The notes: a model not told the origin generated them from the letters alone. Positions 9,708 through 18,689 are shown, numbered from the stretch's first letter. The stretch: 64,000 bases of DNA from Streptomyces albidoflavus (GCF_000719955.1 NZ_JOII01000022.1:92716-156715), one strand, 5' to 3'. Numbers and translations: made by a program.

Positions 9708-9745
9708 CCGGGGGCCGTCCCCGCCTGTGCGGGAACGGCCCCCGG
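9708..9745 (-). terminator. hairpin between SBP and first permease gene of the first peptide operon
   Basis: Outer arms CCGGGGGCCGT (9708-9718) and its complement (9735-9745) pair perfectly. An inner CCCGC/GCGGG pair extends the stem around a CTGT loop. It lies between the SBP stop and the permease start, mirroring the hairpin at 3826-3867. Likely role: attenuation, or protection of the SBP message. Confidence 0.6.
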
Positions 9746-9817
9746 TCCCCCCGGCGCCGGGTCAGCGGCCCGGTGCCGGGGTGATGGCCGAAGTGGGGAA
9801 TTGGCCCGTGGGCGCGC

Positions 9818-11440
9818 TTACTTGACCGTGACCTCGGTGACCTCGAAGTCACCGTGGAAGTCGACCTTGACGTTGTCGACGTCCTTGCCGTGGCCACCGT
9901 TGATCTGGTACGTCCAGAGCGGGATGGCGGGCATCTTCTCGACCAGGACCTTCTCGGCCTCCTGGTAGAGCTTGATGGACTCCTCCAGCGTCTTGGCGTT
10001 GTCGCCCTTCTTGAACAGCTCGTCGACCTCCTTGTCGGAGAATCGTCCGTTGTTCGCCTCGGCCGTGGTGCCGTACAGCTCACGCATGAAGTTGACGTTC
10101 AGCGGGTAGTCGGCGACCCAGCCACCGCGGTAGAACGACTTGACCTCGTCGTTGTCGCGGGCCTCGAGGTCGGTGGCGAAGTCAGGCTTGGCGTCGCCGA
10201 GGCACTCGACCCCGGTGGCGTTGCGGATGGACTCGCAGACCGCGGTCACCCACTCCTTGTGCCCACCGTCGGTGTTGTACTGGATGAAGATCTTGTTGTC
10301 CGGCACACCACCGCCTTCCTTGATGAGCTTCTTCGCCTCGTCCGGGTTGTAGTCGAACACCTCGGTGTCGAGGTCCTGGTTGCCCTTGACCTGCGGCGGG
10401 GTGAAGCTCTTCGCCGGCTTGCGGGTGTTGTTCAGGACGGTCTTGGTGATCGTCTCGCGGTCGATCGCCATCGACAGGCCCTGCATGACCTTGGGGTCGA
10501 CGTCCTTCCACTGCTTGGTGTAGAAGGCGGGGACGATCGACTGGACGGCCGCGTACTCCTGCTCGACGGCGCCGTCACCGAGGTCCGACTTGTACTTCGG
10601 CAGGTCCTTCGGGCCGACCTGGCGGATCATGTCCAGGTTGCCGGAGAGGACGTCCTGGTAGGCGGCCTCGACGGTGGCGTAGTTCTTGAACTGCACACCC
10701 TTGTTCTTGGCCTTGTTCGGACCGGTGTAGTCCTCGTTGGCCTTGACCTGGATGAGCTTCTTGTGGGTCCACTTCTCGAAGGAGTAGGGACCGTTGCCGA
10801 TGGGCTTCTGGCCGAAGGCCTTCGGGTCGTCGAAGAAGGCCTTGGGCAGCGGGGCCCAGGTGGCGTAGCCGAGCTTGTACTCGAAGTACGGGACCGACTT
10901 GTCGAGCTCGATGGTGAAGGTGGTGTCGTCCACGGCCTTCAGGCCGGACATCTCCTTGGCCTTCGCCTTGGCGCCCTCACCCTCGGGGTGGACGTCCTCG
11001 TAGCCCTTGATGTCCTCGAACCAGAACGCGTTCTGCATCTTGTTGTCGATGTTCGCGGACCAGTTCCACGCATCGATGTAGGACTGGGAGGTGACGGGGG
11101 TGCCGTCGTGGAACTTCCAGCCCTTCTTCAGCTTCACCGTCCAGGTCTTCGAGTCCTTGGTCTCGATCGACTCGGCGTTGGTGTAGACGATGTTGCCGTC
11201 GGCGTCGAAGTCCAGGAGCTGGGTGAAGAGCGACTGGATGACGTACGAGCCGAGGCTCTCGTTGGTGTCGGCCGGGATCAGGGCCTTCTGCGGCTCGCCG
11301 ACGTCGATCGAGACGTAGCCGGCGGGCTTGCCGGACGCCTTCGGCTTGTCGCCACCGTCGTCGTTGCCACCGCAGGCGGTCGCGGCCAGGGCGACGACTA
11401 TCGCACCCGCGACCCACTTGGCGCTCTTGGCACCACGCAT
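9818..11440 (-). CDS. oligopeptide ABC transporter substrate-binding lipoprotein (SBP family 5)
   Basis: 540-aa lipoprotein, first gene of the first peptide operon. The ATG at 11440 is preceded by GGAGGAACCC. The signal is KWVAGAIVVALAATAC with the lipobox Cys near residue 23, then an acidic/Lys linker. Core SBP_bac_5 features include SIETKDSKTWTVKLKKGW, FHDGTPVTSQSYIDAWN, PIGNGPYSFEKW and MAIDRETITKTV. Overall similarity to the second SBP (3874-5505) is clear but moderate, while the ATPases are much closer, suggesting divergence in ligand preference. Expressed from the promoter region upstream of 11440. Confidence 0.94.
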   Translation of the reverse strand: MRGAKSAKWVAGAIVVALAATACGGNDDGGDKPKASGKPAGYVSIDVGEPQKALIPADTNESLGSYVIQSLFTQLLDFDADGNIVYTNAESIETKDSKTWTVKLKKGWKFHDGTPVTSQSYIDAWNWSANIDNKMQNAFWFEDIKGYEDVHPEGEGAKAKAKEMSGLKAVDDTTFTIELDKSVPYFEYKLGYATWAPLPKAFFDDPKAFGQKPIGNGPYSFEKWTHKKLIQVKANEDYTGPNKAKNKGVQFKNYATVEAAYQDVLSGNLDMIRQVGPKDLPKYKSDLGDGAVEQEYAAVQSIVPAFYTKQWKDVDPKVMQGLSMAIDRETITKTVLNNTRKPAKSFTPPQVKGNQDLDTEVFDYNPDEAKKLIKEGGGVPDNKIFIQYNTDGGHKEWVTAVCESIRNATGVECLGDAKPDFATDLEARDNDEVKSFYRGGWVADYPLNVNFMRELYGTTAEANNGRFSDKEVDELFKKGDNAKTLEESIKLYQEAEKVLVEKMPAIPLWTYQINGGHGKDVDNVKVDFHGDFEVTEVTVK

Positions 11441-11892
11441 GGGTTCCTCCTCATGAGTCCACTTGTTCACTGCAAGAGAGGGCACAGGACGATCCGCCGA
11501 CACCCCTGACGGCGAAGATCGAGTGCCCCAGTGTGCTCGTGAGTCGGCGCTCCCCACAGCGCGTGACCCATTGACCCGAGCTCTACGCGCTCAACTATTA
11601 GCCATGGTGTTCGGCCCGACCACACCCTTTTGGTCTCGGTTCGATCACACCTGACACTCACATCTTCCAAAATCCGGACAAACCGATCCGAGATAGATGG
11701 TTGCGAAACGGACTCGTTACACATCTATCGGGCGCGGCCGTCCGTATACCGGACACTCCGCCCCCGAAAACCGGTTGCCCGGCCTCCCCTCCCGGACCGC
11801 CGCGGAAAGGGGCTGTGAGCATCTTTCAGCCCCCGGGCGCCGAGCGCATCCGGTTCGGCCAACTTCCGTCAACTCCGCAGCGCCAAAAGGCC
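11441..11892 (-). promoter_or_regulatory. long upstream region of the first peptide operon with an inverted-repeat operator candidate
   Basis: About 450 nt without a credible gene, noticeably AT-richer than its surroundings around 11590-11730. A 7-bp inverted repeat, ATAGATG at 11693-11699 and CATCTAT at 11722-11728, brackets TTGCGAAACGGACTCGTTAC, which is itself partly symmetric. I read this as a probable regulator-binding site plus a long 5' leader for the SBP transcript. The exact -10/-35 elements cannot be called by eye. Confidence 0.4.
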
Positions 11893-11941
11893 GGTGCCCG
11901 GCCCCGCACCACCCGTGAGGGGGGGTACGGGGCCGGGCACC
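11893..11941 (-). terminator. terminator hairpin downstream of typA
   Basis: Perfect 14-bp arms GGTGCCCGGCCCCG (11893-11906) and complement (11928-11941) sit 20 nt past the typA stop, with a 21-nt loop. The position and stability fit the end of the typA transcript before the peptide-operon promoter region. Confidence 0.8.
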
Positions 11942-11960
11942 GTCGGGCCGGCGGCGCGGA

Positions 11961-13868
11961 TCAGCCGTGCTTGGCCTTGGAGGCGGCGCGGGCGCGGGTG
12001 CGCGCGTCCAGGTTGACCTTGCGGATGCGGACGGACTCCGGGGTCACCTCGACGCACTCGTCGTCGCGGCAGAACTCCAGGGACTGCTCCAGGGAGAGCT
12101 TGCGCGGCGGCACCAGCGACTCGGAGACGTCGGCGGTGGAGGAGCGCATGTTGGTGAGCTTCTTCTCCTTGGTGATGTTGACGTCCATGTCGTCGGCGCG
12201 GGAGTTCTCGCCGACGATCATGCCCTCGTACACCTCGGTGCCGGGCTCGACGAAGAGGACGCCGCGCTCCTGCAGGTTGGTCATCGCGAAGGCGGTGACC
12301 GAGCCGGCGCGGTCGGCGACCAGCGAGCCGTTGTTGCGGGTCTTCAGCTCGCCGAACCACGGCTCGTGGCCCTCGTGGATGGAGTGGGCGATGCCGGTGC
12401 CGCGGGTGTTGGTGAGGAACTCCGTGCGGAAGCCGATGAGGCCGCGGGAGGGAACGATGAACTCCATGCGGACCCAGCCGGAGCCGTGGTTCGACATGTT
12501 GTCCATGCGGCCCTTGCGGGTGCCCATGAGCTGCGTGACGGCGCCCATGTGCTCCTCGGGCACGTCGATGGTGATGCGCTCGATCGGCTCGTGGACCTTG
12601 CCGTCCACGTCCTTGGTGACCACCTGCGGCTTGCCGACGGTCAGCTCGTACCCCTCGCGGCGCATCTGCTCGACCAGGATGGCCAGCGCCAGCTCACCGC
12701 GGCCCTGCACCTCCCAGGCGTCGGGGCGCTCGGTGTCCAGGACGCGGAGCGAGACGTTGCCGATCAGCTCGCGCTCCAGGCGGTCCTTGACCTGGCGGGC
12801 GGTGACCTTGCGGTCCTTGACGGCCGCCTTGTTGTCGGCGCCCTTGCCGGTGCCGCCCCGGCCGACCAGCGGCGAGGTGTTGGTGCCGACGGTCATCGAG
12901 ATCGCGGGCTCGTCGACCGTGATGAGCGGCAGCGCGACCGGGTTCTCCGGGTCGGCCAGCGTCTCGCCGATCATGATCTCCGGGATGCCGGCGACGGCGC
13001 AGATGTCACCGGGGCCCGCCTTCTCGGCCGGCTTGCGGGTGAGCGCCTCGGTCATCATCAGCTCGGAGATGCGGACGCTGGAGATGGAGCCGTCGCGCTT
13101 GATCCAGGCGACCGTCTGGCCCTTCTTCAGCTCGCCCTGCTCGACGCGGAGCAGCGCGATACGGCCGAGGAAGTTGTCGGCGTCCAGGTTGGTGACGTGC
13201 GCCTGGAGCGGGGCGGCCTCGTCGTACTGGGGGGCCGGGACCGTCTCCAGCAGGGTGGTGAAGAACGGCTCCAAGCTGTCGCTGTCGGCCGGGACGGTGC
13301 CGTCCTCCGGCTTGGTCAGCGAGGCGACGCCGTCACGGGCGCAGGCGTAGACGATCGGGAACTCGATCTGGTCCTCGTCGGCGTCCAGGTCGAGGAAGAG
13401 GTCGTACGTCTCGTTGACGACCTCGTCGATGCGGGAGTCCGGGCGGTCCGTCTTGTTGATGCAGAGGATGACCGGCATCCGGGCGGCGAGCGCCTTGCGG
13501 AGCACGAAGCGGGTCTGCGGGAGCGGGCCCTCGGAGGCGTCCACCAGGAGCACCACGGCGTCGACCATCGAGAGACCGCGCTCGACCTCGCCACCGAAGT
13601 CGGCGTGGCCGGGGGTGTCGATGATGTTGATCGTGATCGGGTCCCCGCCGGACTTGGGGTGGTACTTCACCGCCGTGTTCTTGGCGAGGATCGTGATGCC
13701 CTTCTCACGCTCCAGGTCGTTGGAGTCCATGACCCGGTCGTCGACCGAATCCAGCTGGTGGGCGGCGAAGGCGCCCGCCTGCTTGAGCATGGCGTCGACC
13801 AGGGTGGTCTTGCCGTGGTCGACGTGGGCGACGATGGCGACGTTACGGATGTCGTGACGCGTGGGCAT
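11961..13868 (-). CDS. typA: ribosome-associated translational GTPase TypA/BipA
   Basis: 635-aa translation-factor GTPase that binds 70S ribosomes and supports growth under stress, including ribosome assembly at low temperature in other bacteria. G-domain motifs are visible: P-loop AHVDHGKT (residues 14-21), switch II DTPGHADFGGEVERGL and NKTD. The EF-G-like domains follow. The BipA-specific C-terminal part contains RKGRMDNMSNHGSGWVRMEF and PSRGLIGFRTEFLT. Length is standard. The ATG at 13868 gives MPTRHDIRNVAIVAHVDHGK. It is transcribed in the same direction as the peptide operons but is separated from them by a terminator. Confidence 0.97.
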   Translation of the reverse strand: MPTRHDIRNVAIVAHVDHGKTTLVDAMLKQAGAFAAHQLDSVDDRVMDSNDLEREKGITILAKNTAVKYHPKSGGDPITINIIDTPGHADFGGEVERGLSMVDAVVLLVDASEGPLPQTRFVLRKALAARMPVILCINKTDRPDSRIDEVVNETYDLFLDLDADEDQIEFPIVYACARDGVASLTKPEDGTVPADSDSLEPFFTTLLETVPAPQYDEAAPLQAHVTNLDADNFLGRIALLRVEQGELKKGQTVAWIKRDGSISSVRISELMMTEALTRKPAEKAGPGDICAVAGIPEIMIGETLADPENPVALPLITVDEPAISMTVGTNTSPLVGRGGTGKGADNKAAVKDRKVTARQVKDRLERELIGNVSLRVLDTERPDAWEVQGRGELALAILVEQMRREGYELTVGKPQVVTKDVDGKVHEPIERITIDVPEEHMGAVTQLMGTRKGRMDNMSNHGSGWVRMEFIVPSRGLIGFRTEFLTNTRGTGIAHSIHEGHEPWFGELKTRNNGSLVADRAGSVTAFAMTNLQERGVLFVEPGTEVYEGMIVGENSRADDMDVNITKEKKLTNMRSSTADVSESLVPPRKLSLEQSLEFCRDDECVEVTPESVRIRKVNLDARTRARAASKAKHG

Positions 13869-14051
13869 GCTGGCTAGCGCTTCTCTCGGATCGGGGAATC
13901 AGGCGTCTCGTCCTTCGTACGCCCGCCGGGCGGACCCGCCACGGCTTTGTCCCATGGTACGGGGCGCGGACAACCCCGGCCGAACACAGGGCGTCCGGGG
14001 GCCGACGGCGCCACCGCGACCAGGTCACGGACGGCACCGCCGGCGAGGCGC

Positions 14052-14777
14052 TCAGGACGTCTTCCGGTCACCCTCGGAAGCCTTCGGCTTCCCTCCGGTG
14101 TTGGCGGGGTCGTCGCCCTCGCAGGCGAGCAGGGCGGCGTCGCGAGCGGTGGGCGTCGCGTCGGTCAGGGGCTCCTGGCAGTCCAGCACGCCGGCCCCGT
14201 CGACGGTCCAGCTCTCGGCCTGCCCGTAGACGGTCCGGCCGTCCCCGCACTCCAGCCGGAACTGCCCGGTGACGCTCGTGACCTGCGCCCATTCGACGGT
14301 GCCGACCCCGTCCCCGTCGACCTCGACGCCCCCGCCGTCCAGCGCGTACGGGAGCGCGGGGTCGGCGAAGGCCAGGCCCTCCTGGCCGGCCTCCCCGTCG
14401 TCCAGCCCGGCCTCCCCGATGTGCAGAGCCAGCGAGTAGAGCGTCCGGCGGGGGTCGACCCCGGCGCCGCGCGGCGCGTCCACGGCCTTCCGGGGCCGGG
14501 CCACGGCGGCGAGCGGGGTCTCCTCGCCCTTCTCCGAGGCGCGGCTCACCCCGGTGAGCAGCGGCTCCTCGCGCACCCCGAACCAGGTGTAGGTACCGCC
14601 CTGGCAGGGCGCGGCGGAGTTCCGCGCCGTGGGCTTGGCCTCGGCGGCAGCGGTTTCCGGTGCGGTGGAGCGGCCGACGGCGAAGGAGGCGGCGCCCACC
14701 ACGAGGCAGGTGGCCACGGCGGCGACGAGGGCCCGGCGCAGGCCGGGCGGGGCGGTGGTGCGGCGGTCCTCGGACAT
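14052..14777 (-). CDS. membrane-anchored protein of unknown function
   Basis: 241 aa. The ATG at 14777 gives MSEDRRTTAPPGLRRALVAA, with one transmembrane helix or signal-anchor (ALVAAVATCLVVGAASFAVG, about residues 16-35) and then a secreted domain. The domain has a few Cys residues (AAPCQGG, LECGDG, VLDCQEP, LLACEGD) that could form two disulfides. I recognise no family. The translation ends in a Lys/Asp/Ser-rich tail. It lies downstream of a terminator and is unlinked in function to its neighbours. Confidence 0.75.
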   Translation of the reverse strand: MSEDRRTTAPPGLRRALVAAVATCLVVGAASFAVGRSTAPETAAAEAKPTARNSAAPCQGGTYTWFGVREEPLLTGVSRASEKGEETPLAAVARPRKAVDAPRGAGVDPRRTLYSLALHIGEAGLDDGEAGQEGLAFADPALPYALDGGGVEVDGDGVGTVEWAQVTSVTGQFRLECGDGRTVYGQAESWTVDGAGVLDCQEPLTDATPTARDAALLACEGDDPANTGGKPKASEGDRKTS

Positions 14778-14971
14778 GCTGTTCCCCCGTGTGACGTGTG
14801 CGAAGAGACGTCCGTGGCCCGACGCCGGTGGCGGGACACGGTCCTGCGGTGGCGCTGGTCGGTCCGCGCCCCGGGGCGCGACGCCACCGGCCCGGATCTT
14901 GGGGAATCCGGGCCGGCGGGGTGGGGTGGGGGGAATCCGTAGAGCTCGACGGGGTCGAGGGATCGACATGA

Positions 14972-15002
14972 CCTTGCCCGCCGGGTGGTCCGGCGGGCAA
15001 GG
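14972..15002 (-). terminator. terminator hairpin downstream of the orphan SBP gene
   Basis: Perfect 12-bp arms CCTTGCCCGCCG (14972-14983) and complement (14991-15002) with a 7-nt loop lie about 45 nt past the stop of the 15046-17325 gene. The surrounding 14778-15045 gap shows nothing else recognisable. Confidence 0.75.
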
Positions 15003-15045
15003 GAGTTGAGCCAGTTCTGAGGTGCGGGTCGCGTGAGGGTCCTGG

Positions 15046-17325
15046 TCAGGACCCGGGCTTGCGGTCCTGCTTGCCGGGCTTGGCGCCCTTCTTCAGGAAG
15101 CCGATGTCCTGGTAGCGCGGGGTCGCGAAGCCGAAGGCACCGGCGTTGGCGACGCTCGGCCGGGCCGCGACCAGCTCGGGGCGCTGGTAGAGCGGGATGG
15201 CCCCGGCGACCGCCCAGATACGGGCGTCCGCCTCCTTGATCAGCTTCTTGCGGGCGCCGTCGTCCAGCTCGCCGACGGCCTGGTCGAAGAGCTGGTCGAT
15301 CCGGTCGGTGCCGACCCGGGTGTAGTTCTGCGCGACGTTGAGCGAGCCGTCCGCCGCCGGGACCGGCTTGGCGTGGATGGGGCGCCCGTCGGTCGCCGGG
15401 TAGGCCGTGCCCGGCCAGGAGTAGAGCGCCATGTCGTACTGGCCGGAGGCGACGTGGTCGGTGAAGTAGCCCGAGCTGGGGACCTTCTTCATCGCCGTGG
15501 TCACCCCGATCTTCTCCAGCTGCTCCGCGATCTTGTCGGCGACCGCGCGCAACTGCTCGGACCCGGCCCCCGAGGGCACCACGAACCGCAGCGTCAGCGC
15601 CAGCCCGTCCTTGGCCAGCGGCCCCGCCGCCCCCTCGGCCCCCGGACTCTCCGACTCCTTCGGCGCCGCCGTGCCCTTGGGGGCGTACGCGCCGGGCGGG
15701 CCGCCCTGCTGGGCGTGCGCCCCCTGCTCGGTCTTGCCGTCGCCGTCCTGCCGGGCCACCACGTCGGCCTGGCGCCACAGGGCCGCGCCCTGTCCCGCCG
15801 CGACCGCGCCCGGCAGCATCGGGCCACCGCGCCCGCCGGACTTCCCGTCGTCCTCGCCGACGATGTACTCGCCGCCGTCGTCACCGGGCCGGTCCTCGTT
15901 CCCGGAGTTCCCGACGGCCTCCTCGCCCTCGGCCCCCTCGGCGGGCTCACCGGAGGCCCCGGCGTTCTTCGGCCGGGCCGCGCCCTGGCCCGGCTTCCAG
16001 CCCGCCTCGGCGAGCAGGGCGCGGGCCTCGGCGGTGTCCTGGCTGCCGAGCGCGTCGCTGGCGTCCTCGTAGGCGTCCTGCCCGGCCAGTGCCAGGTGGC
16101 TGCCGACCGGCTGGGCGGGCAGGCCGAGCGGCTTCAGCACCGTCTCGGCCAGCTCCTTGCGGTCCAGGGCGCGGGCCACGGCCCGGCGCACCCGCTCGTC
16201 GGCGAGCGGGCCGTCGGCGCCGTTCAGCGCCAGCTGGGTGAAGGAGGGCTCCAGGGCCTTGCGGACCTCGTAGGCGCCGAGGGACTTCTGCTCGGCGGCG
16301 TACGCGACGACCGCCTCGCGGGTCTGCTCGCGGGCCAGCTGCTCCGACTCGGCCGCCTCCTGCTCGGTGCCGTGGGCGACCGCCCAGGACATCAGCGCGT
16401 CCGCGGGGGTGCGCCCGGCGCCGGGACCGTGGGCGAGCGGGCCCTTGGCGCCCTTGTCGCGGCGGGCCAGCGAGATCCGCTCCGCCTCGCCCGGGGCGAC
16501 CTGCGCCAGGTCGACCCGGCCCGCGGTGAGCGCCTTGGTGCGGTTCTTCGGGGCGACCTTGCGGAAGACCAGCTGGTCGAGTTTGGGCTGGTCACCCCAC
16601 CAGCGAGGGTTGCGGACGAGGGTGATGTCGCCCGACTTCCGGTCGACCTTCTTCAGGCTGAACGGGCCCGCGGTGTTCTTCAGGGTGGTGCGCGCGCTGT
16701 CGTTGAAGGAGTCCGGGGTGCCCATGACGTCCTTCGGGTACAGCGGCGTGAAGAGGCTGCGCCACTCCGCGTACGGCTTGTCGAAGGTGACCTGCACCTC
16801 CAGGTCGTCCTTGCCCCGCTCGACCTTGGCGATCCGGTCGTACCCGGCGTTCCTGGCGGTCCAGTACGCCGGGTCCTTGCCGCGCAGGGCGCGCCACTGG
16901 GCGGCGAAGTCGGGGGCGCCGATCTCCCGGCCGTCGCTCCACACGGCCTTCTGGTTCAGCCGGTAGACGACGACCTGGCGCGGCTCGCGCTCGACCACCT
17001 CGGCGGACTCCAGGTAGTCCGGGTTGGCCTGCGGGCGGCCCTTGTCGTCCAGGGTGAACAGGGCCGGCAGGACGGCGCCGGTCACCCGGGTGGTCCCGGT
17101 GTCGGCGTCCGCCTGGTACGCGTTGAGGGTGCCCGGAACGGCGTCGATCGCCCAGGTCAGGGTGGAGCCGTTGGCGACCAGGTCGCGGGGGGTGGGTGCG
17201 AGGTCCTGGGCGGCTGCCGGAACGTTTCCTTCCTCGGACGCGCCGCACGCCGCGACGGCCGGGAGTGCGAGGACTCCGGTCGTCAGGAGCGCGACCGAAC
17301 GCCGTCTTGCGCCGTCGTGGAACAT
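15046..17325 (-). CDS. orphan SBP family-5 lipoprotein (peptide/nickel-type binding protein)
   Basis: 759 aa, larger than the roughly 540 aa usual for the family. The lipoprotein signal is RSVALLTTGVLALPAVAAC (Cys near residue 27). Core features are AVWSDGREIGAPDFAAQW, TAGPFSLKK, VARALDRKELAETVL and a late MALYSWPGTAYP segment. The extra length comes mainly from a Gly/Glu/Pro-rich low-complexity insert at about residues 455-580, carrying EGAEGEEAVGNSGNEDRPGD-like sequence, inside the second lobe. No permease or ATPase genes adjoin it. It may therefore serve a transporter encoded elsewhere or act as a sensor or scavenger. The ATG 17325 is followed by MFHDGARRRSVALL. Confidence 0.88.
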   Translation of the reverse strand: MFHDGARRRSVALLTTGVLALPAVAACGASEEGNVPAAAQDLAPTPRDLVANGSTLTWAIDAVPGTLNAYQADADTGTTRVTGAVLPALFTLDDKGRPQANPDYLESAEVVEREPRQVVVYRLNQKAVWSDGREIGAPDFAAQWRALRGKDPAYWTARNAGYDRIAKVERGKDDLEVQVTFDKPYAEWRSLFTPLYPKDVMGTPDSFNDSARTTLKNTAGPFSLKKVDRKSGDITLVRNPRWWGDQPKLDQLVFRKVAPKNRTKALTAGRVDLAQVAPGEAERISLARRDKGAKGPLAHGPGAGRTPADALMSWAVAHGTEQEAAESEQLAREQTREAVVAYAAEQKSLGAYEVRKALEPSFTQLALNGADGPLADERVRRAVARALDRKELAETVLKPLGLPAQPVGSHLALAGQDAYEDASDALGSQDTAEARALLAEAGWKPGQGAARPKNAGASGEPAEGAEGEEAVGNSGNEDRPGDDGGEYIVGEDDGKSGGRGGPMLPGAVAAGQGAALWRQADVVARQDGDGKTEQGAHAQQGGPPGAYAPKGTAAPKESESPGAEGAAGPLAKDGLALTLRFVVPSGAGSEQLRAVADKIAEQLEKIGVTTAMKKVPSSGYFTDHVASGQYDMALYSWPGTAYPATDGRPIHAKPVPAADGSLNVAQNYTRVGTDRIDQLFDQAVGELDDGARKKLIKEADARIWAVAGAIPLYQRPELVAARPSVANAGAFGFATPRYQDIGFLKKGAKPGKQDRKPGS

Positions 17326-17493
17326 GGGGCGTACCTCCGGGAGTCACCGGGATTTGATCACGTTTGGCGGTATATGGAGCTGATCACATCTATTGCCACG
17401 GAACGCCTCCGGCGCGGACCCGTCGCGCCGACACGCCGTGAAGAGGTACGGGTTCCACCCGGGCGGACGCGCCTCCCCCACCGACTGGGCCCG

Positions 17494-17640
17494 CCTCAGG
17501 CGCCGGCCGGGCTGCGGGGGGCTGGGCTGCGGCTTCTGCCGCGGGCCAGAGGTGGCCTCAAGCGCCGGCCGGGCTGGAATTTGGCCCGGCTCCGGCCTTC
17601 GGCCGCGGCTCAGAGATGGCCTCAAACGCCGGCCGGGCTG
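17494..17640 (+). repeat. three copies of the GC-rich interspersed repeat (forward orientation)
   Basis: Copies at about 17494-17514, 17554-17577 and 17615-17640 each contain GGCCTCA, then an A/G-rich position, then CGCCGGCCGGGCTG. They are the reverse complement of the units at 17804-18140. The spacer is C/G-rich and contains no gene I can support. Together the two sets form a head-to-head arrangement across about 650 nt between the orphan SBP gene and the small membrane protein gene. Confidence 0.85.
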
Positions 17641-17803
17641 GAGTTTGGCTGGGCTGACTTTGGCCGGGAGTGGGCCGGGTGGGGTGGTTCGGTGGCGCGC
17701 CTGGAGAACAGAAGGGCCCCGGTGGGCTGAGCCGTCGGGGTCCTTCGGTCGTTCGGTGGGGCTGTTGTTGTGAGGCGGGATGTCGGGGGCCCCACACCCA
17801 CTC

Positions 17804-18140
17804 CAGCCCGGCCGGCACTTGAGGCCACTCGGTAACCGGCACAGGAAGACCACCCCCGCCAAATCCCAGCCCGGCCGGCGATTGAGGCCATCTCTGACCG
17901 GCACGGTCACGACGAACCGCGCCCCCTCCAGCCCGGCCGGCGATTGAGGCCATCTCTGACCGGCACGGTCACCACGAACCGCACCCCCTCCAGCCCGGCC
18001 GGCGCTTGAGGCCATCTTTGACCGGCACGGTCACCACGAACCGCACCCCAAAACAGCCCGGCCGGCGCCTGAGGCCATCCTTGACCGGCACGGTCACCAC
18101 AGACCGCACCCCAAAACAGCCCGGCCGGCGCCTGAGGCCA
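17804..18140 (-). repeat. array of six tandem units, 62-63 bp period, of the interspersed repeat
   Basis: Six 24-nt cores begin at 17804, 17867, 17929, 17991, 18054 and 18117. Each starts CAGCCCGGCCGG and ends TTGAGGCCA or CTGAGGCCA. The roughly 38-nt inter-core sequence is itself conserved. It contains TGACCGGCACGGTCA, an inverted repeat (TGACCG/CGGTCA arms), then CACGAACCGCACCCC. Conserved spacers exclude a CRISPR array. The region 17326-18269 has no credible protein gene; the many apparent frames through it (reading ASSAGRAG or GLKRRPGW) are products of the repeat. Confidence 0.9.
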
Positions 18141-18269
18141 CGCCAGGGCGGGCGGGTTGTCCACGCACACCCCCCACGTTGAGCGGAGTTTCCCGCCTCC
18201 CCGCTCGCCAGGGCGACCCCGTCGCCCTACTCTCCGAAGGAGCGGTCAAGCGCGGCGAAGGGTGACACG

Positions 18270-18689
18270 GTGCGGGCGGACCTGATCCTGCCGATCCTGG
18301 TGCTGGCAGCCGCACTGACCGCCGCCGTGTACACGTACCGCCGGCGCAGACGCCGGGTCAGCACCCGCACCACCCCGGCGGGGACCGAGATATGGGGAGC
18401 GGGCGGCGACACCCGCACCCCGGTGCTCTCCCCGGCGGAGGCCCTGGAGCAGGCGGAGGACGCGATCCGGATCAGGGCGGCCCAGGTGGCGGCCGCCTCC
18501 CCCGACGCCCCGCCGCAGGCCCTGATCGCCGCCGAGGCGGCCCTGACGACGGCCCGCACGGAACTGGCGGAGGCCCGCCGCCAGTGGGCCAAGGGCGAGA
18601 ACCCGGCGGCCGTACGCGAGCACAGCGCGCGGGCCGACGACGCTCTCCAGGCGGAGGCCCCGGCGTTCTCCGCGCTCAGAAGAGACTGA
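18270..18689 (+). CDS. small single-pass membrane protein, unknown function
   Basis: 139 aa from GTG 18270 (GAAGGGTG upstream). One N-terminal transmembrane helix (LILPILVLAAALTAAVYTY), an Arg-rich stop-transfer (RRRRRR), then a cytoplasmic Ala/Glu/Arg-rich helical region (about residues 55-125) that could form a coiled coil. No recognised domain. It converges on the 18676-21369 gene and overlaps its last 14 nt. Confidence 0.7.
   Translation: MRADLILPILVLAAALTAAVYTYRRRRRRVSTRTTPAGTEIWGAGGDTRTPVLSPAEALEQAEDAIRIRAAQVAAASPDAPPQALIAAEAALTTARTELAEARRQWAKGENPAAVREHSARADDALQAEAPAFSALRRD

Noticed and set aside
3874..11440. bldK identity for either peptide operon
   Set aside because: Family match only. 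The remembered bldK order (permease before binding protein) differs from SBP-first here, and specificity cannot be read by eye.
17804..18140. CRISPR-like regular array
   Set aside because: Although regularly spaced, the inter-core sequences are conserved rather than unique spacers, there are no cas genes, and the same unit is dispersed at gene ends.
17344..18315. Several small proteins reading ASSAGRAG, GLKRRPGW or PQAPAGL
   Set aside because: All are frames through the GC-rich repeat; no RBS or independent coding signal.
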